A stretch of DNA of 27,780 bases from Verrucomicrobia bacterium UBA6015 (GCA_002428045.1 DIZZ01000226.1:1-27780); one strand, 5' to 3'; shown: positions 1 through 8,564, counted from the first letter of the stretch. A program made the numbers and translations. Notes: generated from the letters alone by a model not told the origin.

Positions 1-1113
1 GAGTTCCTGGCGCAGATGGTCGAGGCGGCGATTGATGCCGGGGCGACCACCGTCAACATCCCGGATACCGTCGGGTATTCGATTCCCAGCGAGTTCGGCG
101 ATGTCATCAGGCGCCTGTTTGATACGGTGCCAAACATCCACAACGCCATCATCAATGTGCATTGCCACAATGATCTGGGGCTGGCGGTTGCCAATTCGCT
201 GGCTGCTATCCAGGCTGGTGCGCGGGGCGTGGAATGTACGATCAACGGGCTGGGGGAGCGGGCAGGCAACGCCGCCCTGGAGGAAATCGTCATGGCCTTG
301 AAGGTGCGGGCCGACCAGTTCAATGGGTTGTACACCGATATCAAGACCGAGCGTCTATACAAGACCAGTCGCCTGGTCAGTCAGTTGACCGGCATGAACG
401 TGCAGCGCAACAAGGCGATTGTCGGTGCGAACGCCTTTTCACACGAGTCAGGTATCCATCAAGACGGCATGTTGAAGGATCGTTCCACCTACGAAATCAT
501 GCGTCCGCAGGACGTCGGCATCGAGGCTACGGAGCTGGTTCTGGGCAAGCATTCCGGACGTCATGCCTTCAAGCATCATCTGCAGGGTATGGGGCTGGTG
601 CTGGGAACCGAGGAGTTGGAGCGTGCGTACGAGCGCTTTATCGTGCTGGCCGACAAGAAGAAGCAGGTTTATGACGACGATCTGCTGATGATCGCCCATC
701 AGGAGATGGTCGAGACGAATGCCGTGTATACGCTGGAGTCGCTGCACGTCTCAACGGGAACCAGTACGGTGCCGACCGCCACGCTGCGGATGCGCAAGGG
801 CGATGAGGTCTTCCAGGATGCCGCCTGTGGCGATGGTCCCGTGGATGCCGCGCTGAAGACGATCGACCGGATCACCGGCGTCCACGGAACGTTGACCGAT
901 TTTACGTTGCAGGCGATTACCACCGGCAAGGATGCGATGGGCGAGGTCAGTGTGCGGGTTGCCTTTGACAGCGGCATGACGCTGAGTGCGAAAGCCGCCA
1001 GTACCGATATCATCGAGGCGGGCGCGCGTGCGTACCTGTCGTGCGTCAACCGGATGTTGTCCATGCCCGCGCCTGTCGTGTTGACCGACGATGTGGGCGA
1101 GCCCACCCCGTAA
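1..1113 (+). CDS. leuA: 2-isopropylmalate synthase, 3' part (5' end outside window)
   Basis: This enzyme condenses acetyl-CoA with 2-oxoisovalerate, the first committed step of leucine biosynthesis, in the cytoplasm. The reading frame is open from base 1, so the gene starts upstream of the window; 370 residues are visible. The metal-binding HCHNDLG motif, the NGLGERAGNAALEE stretch and the SGIHQDGMLKD segment are typical of LeuA, and the last 120 or so residues match the C-terminal allosteric LeuA dimer domain that senses leucine. Homocitrate and citramalate synthases share the barrel, but the presence of this regulatory domain and the motif set fit LeuA best. The next gene, aroE, starts 20 bases after the stop, so both amino-acid biosynthesis genes are probably co-transcribed. 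Confidence 0.93.
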   Translation, partial: EFLAQMVEAAIDAGATTVNIPDTVGYSIPSEFGDVIRRLFDTVPNIHNAIINVHCHNDLGLAVANSLAAIQAGARGVECTINGLGERAGNAALEEIVMALKVRADQFNGLYTDIKTERLYKTSRLVSQLTGMNVQRNKAIVGANAFSHESGIHQDGMLKDRSTYEIMRPQDVGIEATELVLGKHSGRHAFKHHLQGMGLVLGTEELERAYERFIVLADKKKQVYDDDLLMIAHQEMVETNAVYTLESLHVSTGTSTVPTATLRMRKGDEVFQDAACGDGPVDAALKTIDRITGVHGTLTDFTLQAITTGKDAMGEVSVRVAFDSGMTLSAKAASTDIIEAGARAYLSCVNRMLSMPAPVVLTDDVGEPTP

Positions 1114-1133
1114 GCAATCAAGGAGTTTATACC

Positions 1134-2000
1134 ATGCACATTAGTGGACATACTACGCCGTATGCCGTACTGGGCCATCCCATCGGACATACGCTGTCGC
1201 CGATCATGCACAACCGCTCGATCCAGTCGCTCGGTCTCGACGCCATTTATCTGGCGTTCGATGTTGCCCCCGATTATTTGATGTCGGTCCTGAAAAGCAT
1301 GCGTCAGATGGGTTTTGGCGGTGTTAACCTCACCGTGCCGCTCAAGGAGGTTGCCTTCCGCGGGGTGGATGAGCACGCCCGCTCCGCCGAGCTGGCACGT
1401 TCCGTAAATACGATCGAATTCCTCGCGGATGGGCGGATCAAGGGACACAGCACGGATGGCGATGGCTTTGTGGCGGCGCTGAAGGAATCGTTTGGCTTAT
1501 CGCTTCAGGGATTGTCGGTCTTCGTCCTTGGCTGCGGGGGCGCGGGGCGGGCGGTAGCGATCACCTGTGCCGTGGAGGGTGCCGCCCAGATCACGGTGAG
1601 CGATATCGAGCAATCCCGGATTGATGCGGTGATGGACGAGATCCGCCGTCTGGCCCCCGCCGTCGAGGTCCGCAGCGCAGGTACCGCCGCAGCGGGTTGG
1701 TCGGCGGCATCACGGACGGCGTCGCTGGTCATCCAGGCGACCCCGGTCGGCATGAAAACGACCGATGTGCCGCTGCTTGCGGCGGACGCCTTTCGCGCCG
1801 GGCAGATGCTGTTTGATCTGATCTATATGTTCCCGTCTACCGGGATCATGGCAGAGGCGGCAACGGCGGGGGCCAGGACGGCCAACGGACTGGGTATGCT
1901 GCTGCATCAGGGTGCCCGTTCGTTCGAGATATGGACCGGCCAGAAACCCGATGTCGAGGCCATGCGGCGGGCTCTTGAGGAATCGGTTTACCCAACCTGA
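1134..2000 (+). CDS. aroE: Shikimate dehydrogenase (NADP+)
   Basis: AroE reduces 3-dehydroshikimate to shikimate in aromatic amino-acid biosynthesis. The 288-residue product has the usual length. Visible motifs are the substrate-binding HTLSPIMHN near residue 19, catalytic Lys71 in NLTVPLKE, Asn92 in VNTIE, the catalytic Asp108 in HSTDGDG, the nucleotide-binding loop GCGGAG at 133-138, and the C-terminal NGLGMLLHQGARSFEIWTG. The start chosen is the ATG at 1134, preceded by AAGGAG at 1120-1125; the open frame extends further upstream into leuA, but that extension has no ribosome site and is not family-like. It sits between leuA and a prepilin peptidase gene with short gaps, suggesting one transcript. 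Confidence 0.95.
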   Translation: MHISGHTTPYAVLGHPIGHTLSPIMHNRSIQSLGLDAIYLAFDVAPDYLMSVLKSMRQMGFGGVNLTVPLKEVAFRGVDEHARSAELARSVNTIEFLADGRIKGHSTDGDGFVAALKESFGLSLQGLSVFVLGCGGAGRAVAITCAVEGAAQITVSDIEQSRIDAVMDEIRRLAPAVEVRSAGTAAAGWSAASRTASLVIQATPVGMKTTDVPLLAADAFRAGQMLFDLIYMFPSTGIMAEAATAGARTANGLGMLLHQGARSFEIWTGQKPDVEAMRRALEESVYPT

Positions 2001-2011
2001 AGGATGTCATC

Positions 2012-2893
2012 ATGAATGAATGGCTGGCGACGATGGATTTTCCATGGTATGCGTTTCTTACCGTGCTTTCGGTGACATGGGGTGCTTGCATTGGCAGCTT
2101 CCTGAATGTATGCATCTACCGCATCCCCCTTGATCTATCTGTGTCCAGGCCGGGATCACATTGCCCCGCCTGCAAACAACCGATTCGCTGGTACCAGAAC
2201 ATCCCGGTTCTGGCGTTTCTCTACCTGCGAGGGAAATGCGCCCGCTGCGGCATCCGGATCTCGCCGCGCTATGTGTTGGTCGAGATCCTGACGGCGCTCT
2301 TGTTCCTGCTGGCCTGGCTGAAGTTCGACATGGAGGGCGGGACGCGCCTCCTGGGGCTGTCGCCGGTTACGGACGTGGCGCTTGTCCCGCTGTTCTGGCT
2401 TGTCATCATGGGGTTGGTCCTGGGAACGTTCGTGGATTTCGAGCACATGATCATACCCGACCGGGTGACGCTCGGCGGGATCGCCTGCGGACTGGTCGCC
2501 AGTGCGCTGGTTCCGGCGCTTCATGGTCAGACCACCATCGGTGCCTCGTTGCTGCAAAGCGTGATCGGTGCCGCCTTCGGTTTTGGCATCCTCTATGGTG
2601 TCGCCATGCTCGGTGAGTTCATCTTCAAGAAGGAGGCCATGGGCTTCGGGGATGTCAAGCTGATGGGGGCGATCGGGGCTTTCTTCGGTTGGCAAGCCGT
2701 TTGTTTCACCATCCTCTTCTCCTCGATGGCGGGTACGGTTGTCGGACTGCTCCTGATCTTAAGCCGCCGCAAGGATATGCAGAGTCGCATTCCTTACGGT
2801 CCCTACATCGCGTTGGCCGCCTTGCTCTGGATGTTCTGGGGCTCGACATGGTGGGCCTTATACCTGTCGTTTATTGTACCGCCAGCACCCTGA
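2012..2893 (+). CDS. Prepilin peptidase (type IV leader peptidase, A24 family)
   Basis: This integral membrane aspartic protease cleaves, and in many relatives N-methylates, type IV pilins and type II secretion pseudopilins. The 293-residue protein has the N-terminal GSFLNVCIYRIP segment, then a cytoplasmic zinc-type loop with CPAC (Cys51, Cys54) and CARC (Cys76, Cys79), then several hydrophobic segments. The two catalytic Asp residues are in FVDFEHMIIPD (Asp142) and the GFGD motif (Asp214). All family hallmarks are present, so it should be active. The start is the ATG at 2012, 11 bases after aroE. The next gene downstream encodes a protein with a pseudopilin-like tail, which makes the neighbourhood notable. 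PilD and GspO cannot be told apart from the sequence. Confidence 0.93.
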   Translation: MNEWLATMDFPWYAFLTVLSVTWGACIGSFLNVCIYRIPLDLSVSRPGSHCPACKQPIRWYQNIPVLAFLYLRGKCARCGIRISPRYVLVEILTALLFLLAWLKFDMEGGTRLLGLSPVTDVALVPLFWLVIMGLVLGTFVDFEHMIIPDRVTLGGIACGLVASALVPALHGQTTIGASLLQSVIGAAFGFGILYGVAMLGEFIFKKEAMGFGDVKLMGAIGAFFGWQAVCFTILFSSMAGTVVGLLLILSRRKDMQSRIPYGPYIALAALLWMFWGSTWWALYLSFIVPPAP

Positions 2894-2944
2894 GTTCATT
2901 TATCCCGTCTTAGATAGTGTAAATAAAAACAGCGAAAGGAAATC

Positions 2945-4480
2945 ATGAACAAACGCTACGCAACATCAATCGCCTTGGCCACCCTGGCCCCGATGCTGGC
3001 GCTGGCCGCTACCCCCCGGTCTCCGGAGGCGAGTCGCCAGGTCTTCAATGACGTCAACGCCCACCTTGATCCGGGCGGCGATCTGATGGTGGTTGCAAAT
3101 GTGGATGGACTGCTTGAAAAAGCGGTGGCCTTAATCAAGGACGCGGCGTCCGTCGTTCCTGCCGCCGCATTGGAGGGGACCGATATCACCGGAACGATCG
3201 ATAAAGTATCCGCGTTTCTCAAGGCCAACGGGTTCTACGCCGTCAAGGGGCTTGGGTTCAGCAGTGTCCCGCGAGCCGACGGACGCCATGACATCAAAAC
3301 CTTCATGGCGCGCGATGCCGCAGCGGCGCGTCTTCCGTTGTGGATGGCGCTGGTGGGAGGCGATCCGTCCCTGATGCGGATCCACGCCTATCTGCCCAAG
3401 GATACGGTGTTTGCCCGTTCCGGTACTGGCGATCCGAAGGTGCTCTGGCAATTGATCAGAAGCGGTGTTGCCGAGCTCGGCGGCAGCGAGGCTGTCCAGG
3501 GGATGCAGATGGGGTTGGATATGTTCGCGTCTCAGGCGGGTGTCAGTGCGGATGCGCTGATCGCCTCGATGGCGGCAGAAGGGGCGATCGCGCTCCAGCT
3601 TTCGTCTACCGCTACCGCGACCATTCCTGTGGACGGGGCGCTGGCGATTCCCGCGCCCTCGCTGCTCATCATCATGGCGGTGAATGACAGCACGATCATC
3701 GACAGCATCAAACGCTCGTTTGCCACGGCACTGGCGATGCCGCTGCCCGAGATGCGTGTCGGGGATGCCACAGTTTATAACGTACCGATCCCGATCCCTG
3801 CCCCGTTCCCGGTGCAGCTCACGCTGGCCACGCATGGGAATTACCTGTTGATCGGCACGTCCTCCGATGTCGTGAACAGTGCCCTGGATGCCGCGACCAA
3901 GGGAGGTGGGCTGAAATCGATGCCGGAGTTCACGGCGGCCTTTACGTCGGCGGAGCCCAACAACGGGATCCAATTCGTCAGTCGCCGCCTTGGCGACGCT
4001 ATCCGTTCGGTGCGCGATCAGTCCGTCGGCCAGAATGCCCCCGGCGAGGAGTTCACGGCGATGATTGATTTGCTCAAGAGCTTGGAGGAAGGGTTCGATA
4101 CCTCCGCCGCATTCACGTTCTACAACCACCGCACCGGGGTCCAGGTCAGCGGGGTTAGTGCATCGGGCGGTCAGCAGGTTATCGGCAGCGCCCTTGCGCT
4201 GCCCGTCGGTATCATGGCGGGTATCGCCATTCCCTCGTTTGTCCGGGCGCGTACCATGTCTACGCAGAATGCCTGCATCAACAACCTGCGTATGATTGAT
4301 TCCGCCAAGGAGCAGTGGGCCATGGAAATGAGCAAGAACGATGGCGATCCGGTGGTCAACCCGGCGGTTGAGCAATATATGAAGGGTCTAACCACCCCGG
4401 TCTGCCCCGAGGGCGGAACCTACACGTATGGACCGATCGGCACGGCGCCGACCTGCAGCCATCCCGGGCATGAGCTTTAG
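2945..4480 (+). CDS. Secreted protein with pseudopilin-like C-terminal domain
   Basis: I do not recognise the main body of this 511-residue protein. It starts with a Sec signal peptide (basic NKR, hydrophobic stretch, cleavage near ALAATP), so it is exported. Residues of about 35-400 look like a mixed alpha/beta secreted domain with repeated small hydrophobic strands, perhaps DUF3352-like, but this is only an impression. The last 100 residues (412-511) match the conserved part of a pseudopilin type I associate with PVC bacteria: a hydrophobic stretch ending GIAIPSFVRARTM, then NACINNLRMIDSAKEQWAME, a CPEGGTYTYGPIG loop and a final Cys. The class III leader (GFTLIE-like) that would precede this in a free pseudopilin is missing. 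AAAGGA just upstream supports the ATG at 2945. The gene follows a prepilin peptidase by 51 bases. Confidence 0.8.
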   Translation: MNKRYATSIALATLAPMLALAATPRSPEASRQVFNDVNAHLDPGGDLMVVANVDGLLEKAVALIKDAASVVPAAALEGTDITGTIDKVSAFLKANGFYAVKGLGFSSVPRADGRHDIKTFMARDAAAARLPLWMALVGGDPSLMRIHAYLPKDTVFARSGTGDPKVLWQLIRSGVAELGGSEAVQGMQMGLDMFASQAGVSADALIASMAAEGAIALQLSSTATATIPVDGALAIPAPSLLIIMAVNDSTIIDSIKRSFATALAMPLPEMRVGDATVYNVPIPIPAPFPVQLTLATHGNYLLIGTSSDVVNSALDAATKGGGLKSMPEFTAAFTSAEPNNGIQFVSRRLGDAIRSVRDQSVGQNAPGEEFTAMIDLLKSLEEGFDTSAAFTFYNHRTGVQVSGVSASGGQQVIGSALALPVGIMAGIAIPSFVRARTMSTQNACINNLRMIDSAKEQWAMEMSKNDGDPVVNPAVEQYMKGLTTPVCPEGGTYTYGPIGTAPTCSHPGHEL

Positions 4481-4498
4481 GCCTACGAGAGGTTAGTT

Positions 4499-5395
4499 AT
4501 GGCTGAGTCTTCTGAAAATCGCGAAACCTTATGCCGTGCCGTGTATCGGGTTACGTTTGGTGGTCTGGTTATCAATCTGCTACTCACCGGACTGAAGATG
4601 GCGGCAGGCATCTTCGGCGGAAGCCAGGCGATGGTTGCGGACGCCCTGCACAGCCTGTCGGACATGGTTACGGATGTGGCTGTTCTGCTGGGGGTTCCAT
4701 TCTGGAGCGCCCCGCCGGATAAGCAGCACCCTTACGGTCATTGGCGTATTGAGACGTTGGTGACGATGGTGATCGGCCTCCTTTTAGTGGCCGTTGCCGT
4801 CGGCATGGCGGTTAGTTCAATGCAGGATCTGCATGTCCAGCACAGTTCATCGCCTGCATGGTACACGTTATGGGCCGCGATTGGATCGCTGGTGATCAAG
4901 GAAGCCTTGTATCAATGGACGGTTCGGACGGGGCGACGATTGAATTCCTCGGCCGTCATTGCGAATGCCTGGCACCACCGCAGCGATGCCTTCAGCTCCA
5001 TCCCGGCGGCGGCGGCCATCCTGATTGCCCGCCTCAAACCGGAGTGGGCGTATGTTGACCATATCGGCGCGGTCATTGTGTCCGGGTTTGTCCTGCATGC
5101 CGCCTGGGGCATAATCCGGTCGGCGGCGGCGGATCTGCTGGATGCGGGTGCACCCGATACGCTGTGCCGTCAAATCCGGGAGGTCTGCGAGTCCATCGAG
5201 GGTGTCAGTTCGGTGCATGCCATGCGAACCCGCAAGGTCGGCCCCGGCTACCATCTTGATCTGCATGTGCTGGTTCCGGCCGCGTATTCGGTCCGGCAGG
5301 GACACGATATCTCGACCCGGCTGAAGCACCGGGTGCTGGACGCGCTCCCGGAAGTCCGTGATGTGGTGGCCCATATCGAACCCGACGATGAGTAG
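4499..5395 (+). CDS. Cation diffusion facilitator (CDF) metal transporter
   Basis: CDF proteins export divalent metals such as Zn, Fe, Mn or Cd from the cytoplasm in exchange for protons. The 298-residue product has the family layout: about six membrane segments in the first 200 residues and a soluble C-terminal domain. Metal-site motifs are visible in helix 2 (ADALHSLSDMVTD, with HxxxD at 51-55) and helix 5 (NAWHHRSDAFSS, again HxxxD). The C-terminal part ends in a VRDVVAHIEP-type strand typical of the dimerising cytoplasmic domain. The metal cannot be assigned with confidence. GAGAGG sits just upstream of the ATG at 4499. Its 3' end overlaps the start of a broken PmoA-family gene by 8 bases. 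Confidence 0.92.
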   Translation: MAESSENRETLCRAVYRVTFGGLVINLLLTGLKMAAGIFGGSQAMVADALHSLSDMVTDVAVLLGVPFWSAPPDKQHPYGHWRIETLVTMVIGLLLVAVAVGMAVSSMQDLHVQHSSSPAWYTLWAAIGSLVIKEALYQWTVRTGRRLNSSAVIANAWHHRSDAFSSIPAAAAILIARLKPEWAYVDHIGAVIVSGFVLHAAWGIIRSAAADLLDAGAPDTLCRQIREVCESIEGVSSVHAMRTRKVGPGYHLDLHVLVPAAYSVRQGHDISTRLKHRVLDALPEVRDVVAHIEPDDE

Positions 5396-6277
5396 AACTG
5401 ATGAACACCCCATTAAATCCCACTTAACTTTCGTTCGCGATGATGGAGGTAAACGCGTCGATGTGCTTGTCGATGGTGAGTTATTCACGGCCTGTATCTA
5501 CCCGGACAGCATCATGAAACCGGTGCTATACCCAGTTGTCACTGCAGGCGGGCAACGGGTTACGCGTGCATTCCCGCTGGACCGCGTGGCCGGAGAACGC
5601 GTTGACCACCCGCACCACGTCGGTATCTGGTTAAACTATGGTAATGTGAACGGGCTGGATTTCTGGAACCACCCGGAGGCTATCCCTGCAGACCGGAAGC
5701 ACAAGTTCGGAACCATCCGGCATCGTGAGATCATTGATGCTCGTGAGGATGGCTCGACAGCCTTTCTCTCCTTCTCTGCCGACTGGTTAAGGCCGAACGG
5801 CTCGCCGCTGATCGCTGAGCGTACCGATTAAGGAAGGTATGATCGCCATCCGCGTGGCGCGCGGGCTCGAGCAGCCCGCGTCGCAACCCGAGGTCTTCAC
5901 TGACGCAGAAGGTCGTCCTACCGCCGTGCCGGTACTGAACAACGATGGAGTCACGGGGCGCTACTTCAGCAGCGTTTGGGGCACGCGTGGCCGCTGGATG
6001 GACTCTGGCGGGGCGCCTGGGCGCAGAAGAGGTATCCGTGATCATGGTCGATCATCCGAAAAACCCCGGCTACCCCACGTACTGGCATGCGCGAGGTTAT
6101 GGCCTCTATGCCGCCAATCCCCTAGGCCAAGCCGCCTTGAGCGCCGGCAAGGACGTTCTGAACTTCAGCCTGAAGCAGGGTACCAGCGTCAGATTCCAGT
6201 ATCGTTTCGTGATCCGCTCCGGTCCCCGGCTCGGCAACGAGGACATCGCCAGCCGCTACGCTGCATTCGGTTCCTAA
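5388..6277 (+). pseudogene. Broken PmoA-family (DUF6807) gene
   Basis: The remains match the PmoA family of DUF6807, secreted or cytoplasmic proteins of uncertain function common in PVC bacteria. The first piece (ATG at 5388, frame ending at the TAA 5829-5831) carries DHPHHVGIWLNYGNVNGLDFW. The second, in another frame, resumes with KEGMIAIRVARGLEQP from about 5830. A third frame from about 6003 carries DHPKNPGYPTYWHARGYGL and ends at the TAA 6275-6277. In intact relatives as I know them, some 30-40 residues separate the ERTD-like and KEG segments, so a deletion near 5823-5830 is likely, followed by a one-base shift near 6000, where RGRWM runs into TLAGRLG. The gene overlaps the end of the CDF gene by 8 bases, as if it once belonged to that operon. 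Confidence 0.82.
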
Positions 6278-6625
6278 ACTGCTGGATGCATGATATCCAC
6301 CGCATCGAAGACATGGGCAACGGTGGAATCAATATCCAGAACGGCGATGACTCCACCGTGTCGCCCGAAGACCGGCAGAACGATTTCCGCCTTGGTTTCG
6401 GCAGAACAGGCGATGTGGTGCAGGGCTTTTGACACGTCGTTCTCGACCTGCACGGCGGCAGTGCGCACGCAAGCACCGCAAACCCCGCGCCCGATATGGA
6501 TTGTTAGGCAACCATGGGAACCCTGGTAAGGTCCCACTTTCAGGGTATCCAAATTCAGAAAGTAGTGCGCCGGTAGAAGCCGACCCAGTTGACGTAGTCG
6601 AAGGCATGGTCATCTGCCCTGCCTT
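6274..6625 (-). pseudogene. Remnant of free methionine-(R)-sulfoxide reductase (GAF domain)
   Basis: On the reverse strand a GAF-domain protein of the fRMsr (MsrC) family can be traced. These cytoplasmic enzymes reduce free methionine-(R)-sulfoxide. The upstream piece reads HAFDYVNWVGFYRR, then a TGA. The next frame gives LDTLKVGPYQGSHGCL, GRGVCGACV, HHIACSAETKAEIVLPVF and GGVIAVLDIDS. The catalytic-type cysteines in VCG and HIAC are still present. The N-terminus is missing, cut off by the 3' end of the araC-type gene. There is a frameshift near 6553, and the normal C-terminal helix is replaced by a short unrelated tail ending at 6274. The piece from 6552 to 6274 is open and could still be translated from a TTG, but it lacks about a third of the domain. 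Confidence 0.75.
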
Positions 6626-6633
6626 CCTGTCAA

Positions 6634-7515
6634 TCAAGCCGTATCGCCCTTTGTCCGGACTTGCCGGGGAGTGATGTTCAGAATACGCTTGAACGCCGTC
6701 GCAAAATACTGTGAAGAGGAAAAACCCAACTGATATGCAGCATCCGTTACCGAACTCCCTTTTTCCAGCAATTCTTTTGCATACGCCACCTTCTCCCGTA
6801 AAACATATTCTGCAGGCGCAATACCCATCTGTTCCCTGAACTTGGCCTTGAATCGTGAAGTCGAGAGCCCGGCAACAGTCGCCAGTAGATCAACACCCAT
6901 CGGCTCTTCGATATTCCGGGCTATATAGTCGGTGACTTTTCTGGTGTCGGTTGTGTAGCGCCTGGCTGATTCTGCGGCGGAACATTGGACCACAAGTATC
7001 AGCCACTGCGTAACGCGAGTGGCCACCTCAACGCTGGCCAGAGGTTCATCTCGGAAGTCACGGTAGATGATGGCGATTTCCTCGAACAACAGCTTCAGCC
7101 TCCTGTCTCCCAGGAACCTTCGGTGCGGCAGATGCATCAACTCCCTGACCAGCGGCCAGCTATGGTTTGCCTGGAGACCTAGGAACGGGGCAGGTTTCGC
7201 GGGAAGACGCACCTGCATCCAGTAAAGCAAACCCTTCCCGTGCGGATGGTCTCCGCTGCCGTGCCGCTCATCGGGATATGTTACAAACAGTTCGTTGCCG
7301 CGAAACGCGTAATCCCTGCAGTCAACATTATAAACACGCTCGCCTCTAGCCAAGTAGCAGATCTCCATAACCCCCGGATGTATATGCGGCTTGAGCCCTG
7401 ATTTTGACCTACGCAGGTTATGAATGCCTACAAGCGGAACATCCGGAAGTCCGATTTCAGCGAGGTCATACATGACCATTTCCAAGCCTTCATGCATTAT
7501 TAGCGCTTTTTTCAT
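6634..7515 (-). CDS. AraC-family transcriptional regulator
   Basis: The 293-residue protein has an N-terminal cupin-type sensor (about 40-105, with HIHPGVMEICYLARGE) and a C-terminal AraC double helix-turn-helix (about 192-288, with DLLATVAGLSTSRFKAKFREQMGIAPAEYV and VTDAAYQLGFSSSQYFATAFKRILNITPRQ, quoted here as two separate motifs). Such proteins usually activate a neighbouring catabolic gene when a small molecule, often a sugar, binds the cupin. It diverges from the URO-D-family gene at 7608 with 92 bases between them, so that gene is its most likely target. No clear Shine-Dalgarno precedes the ATG at 7515; a later Met is possible. Its 3' end abuts and truncates the fRMsr remnant. Confidence 0.93.
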   Translation of the reverse strand: MKKALIMHEGLEMVMYDLAEIGLPDVPLVGIHNLRRSKSGLKPHIHPGVMEICYLARGERVYNVDCRDYAFRGNELFVTYPDERHGSGDHPHGKGLLYWMQVRLPAKPAPFLGLQANHSWPLVRELMHLPHRRFLGDRRLKLLFEEIAIIYRDFRDEPLASVEVATRVTQWLILVVQCSAAESARRYTTDTRKVTDYIARNIEEPMGVDLLATVAGLSTSRFKAKFREQMGIAPAEYVLREKVAYAKELLEKGSSVTDAAYQLGFSSSQYFATAFKRILNITPRQVRTKGDTA

Positions 7516-7607
7516 GTATGTTTTTATACTTCAATATGAGATTGAAAGCAATCCTATATTAAATATTCTAAGATGATCCCTGTTATTTATTGAAAGAGGA
7601 GGAAATT
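7516..7607. promoter_or_regulatory. Divergent AraC/URO-D control region with inverted repeat
   Basis: This AT-rich 92-base gap separates two divergent genes. It holds an imperfect inverted repeat, AATATGAGATTG (7533-7544) and CAATCCTATATT (7549-7560), 10 of 12 positions paired with a four-base loop. A candidate plus-strand promoter overlaps it: TTGAAA at 7542-7547, 16 bases, TATTCT at 7564-7569. AGAGGAGG at 7595-7602 is a very strong ribosome site for the ATG at 7608. The repeat would suit an operator or a leader hairpin; AraC proteins more often use direct repeats, so assignment to the neighbouring regulator is an inference. Confidence 0.4.
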
Positions 7608-8564
7608 ATGAACGACCGTTACAAAGCCATGCTGTTCCAGAATCCCGAATACGTTCCGATAACCATGGGAATTCTTCCTTCCGCCTGGAAAAAGTACAGG
7701 GAACAGCTCACCGCCATCACGAGCAAGCACCCTATTCTTTTCGGCAGTAATCAGTCGCAGCGCGACTATGACGCCATCAAGGGTACCTATGTTGAAGGCA
7801 GCCACACCGACGCCTGGGGATGCGTCTGGGAAAACATTCATTCTGGTCGAGAAGCAATCGTCAAACACCACCCCTACCCGACACGCGAATCCGTCCGCGG
7901 CATCAAACAGCCGGAAAAGGACATGGGGTTCCCTCATGGCTTCATGTACCTGCGGCTCGCTGATCTTCGCGGCTTCGAGGAATTGATGATTGATTTCGCC
8001 GAGGAGCCGCCCGAGCTCCAGCTCCTGATAGACACGGTTCTTAAGTACAACATCCGACAGGTCAAACTCTGGCTGGATAATCCCAGAGAAGAGAAACGCA
8101 TCGTCTACTTCGGCGACGACCTCGGTATGCAGACATCGCTCCCGATGAGCCCCGCGAAATGGCGGCAATACCTGAAGCCATGCTACAAGCACCTGTACAA
8201 GCTGATGCACGACGCCGGGTATTACGTATATATGCATACCGACGGGCACATCCATGAAATCATTCCTGACCTGGTCGAATGCGGAGTCAACATCATCAAC
8301 CCGCAGATCCGCGCCAACGGCCTCGACAATCTCGCAAGGGTATGCAAGGGCAAGGTGTGCGTCGCACTCGATCTCGACCGCCAGATGTTCCCGTTCTGTA
8401 GTCCTGCTGATATGGACCCGCATGTTCGGGAAGCCGTCGAAAAACTCGGCAGTCCCGAAGGCGGTCTCATTCTGGTTGCAGAGGTTGACGACGGGGTGCC
8501 GCTGGAAAACATCGACGCGCTCGCCACGGCACTGGAGAAATACAGAAGCTATTTCAGAACCTGA
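7608..8564 (+). CDS. Uroporphyrinogen decarboxylase-family protein (putative methyltransferase type)
   Basis: The 318-residue protein belongs to the URO-D superfamily, which includes HemE and the MtaA/CmuA corrinoid methyltransferases. It lacks the Arg-rich N-terminal signature of true HemE, so haem synthesis is unlikely. Family features seen are YFGDDLGMQTSLPMSP in the middle, MHTDGHIHEIIPDLVECGVN (where methyltransferases show H-x-C/D-G) and a C-terminal SPEGGLILVAEVD strand. The start is the ATG at 7608, set by AGAGGAGG; an upstream in-frame TTG at 7590 lies in front of this site and is rejected. Divergent from an AraC regulator, it is likely inducible. A role in demethylating a carbon source is plausible, but no corrinoid-binding protein is encoded nearby. 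Confidence 0.85.
   Translation: MNDRYKAMLFQNPEYVPITMGILPSAWKKYREQLTAITSKHPILFGSNQSQRDYDAIKGTYVEGSHTDAWGCVWENIHSGREAIVKHHPYPTRESVRGIKQPEKDMGFPHGFMYLRLADLRGFEELMIDFAEEPPELQLLIDTVLKYNIRQVKLWLDNPREEKRIVYFGDDLGMQTSLPMSPAKWRQYLKPCYKHLYKLMHDAGYYVYMHTDGHIHEIIPDLVECGVNIINPQIRANGLDNLARVCKGKVCVALDLDRQMFPFCSPADMDPHVREAVEKLGSPEGGLILVAEVDDGVPLENIDALATALEKYRSYFRT

Noticed and set aside
3131..4375. Long reverse-strand open frame (414 codons) inside the secreted-protein gene
   Set aside because: It is antisense to a gene with a signal peptide, ribosome site and conserved tail. Its product is rich in Arg, His and Gly without any domain, as expected of a shadow frame in G+C-rich DNA.
7608..8564. Haem-biosynthesis uroporphyrinogen decarboxylase (HemE)
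   Set aside because: The fold is related, but the characteristic N-terminal Arg-rich HemE signature is absent and the neighbourhood is catabolic, so I kept a general superfamily name.
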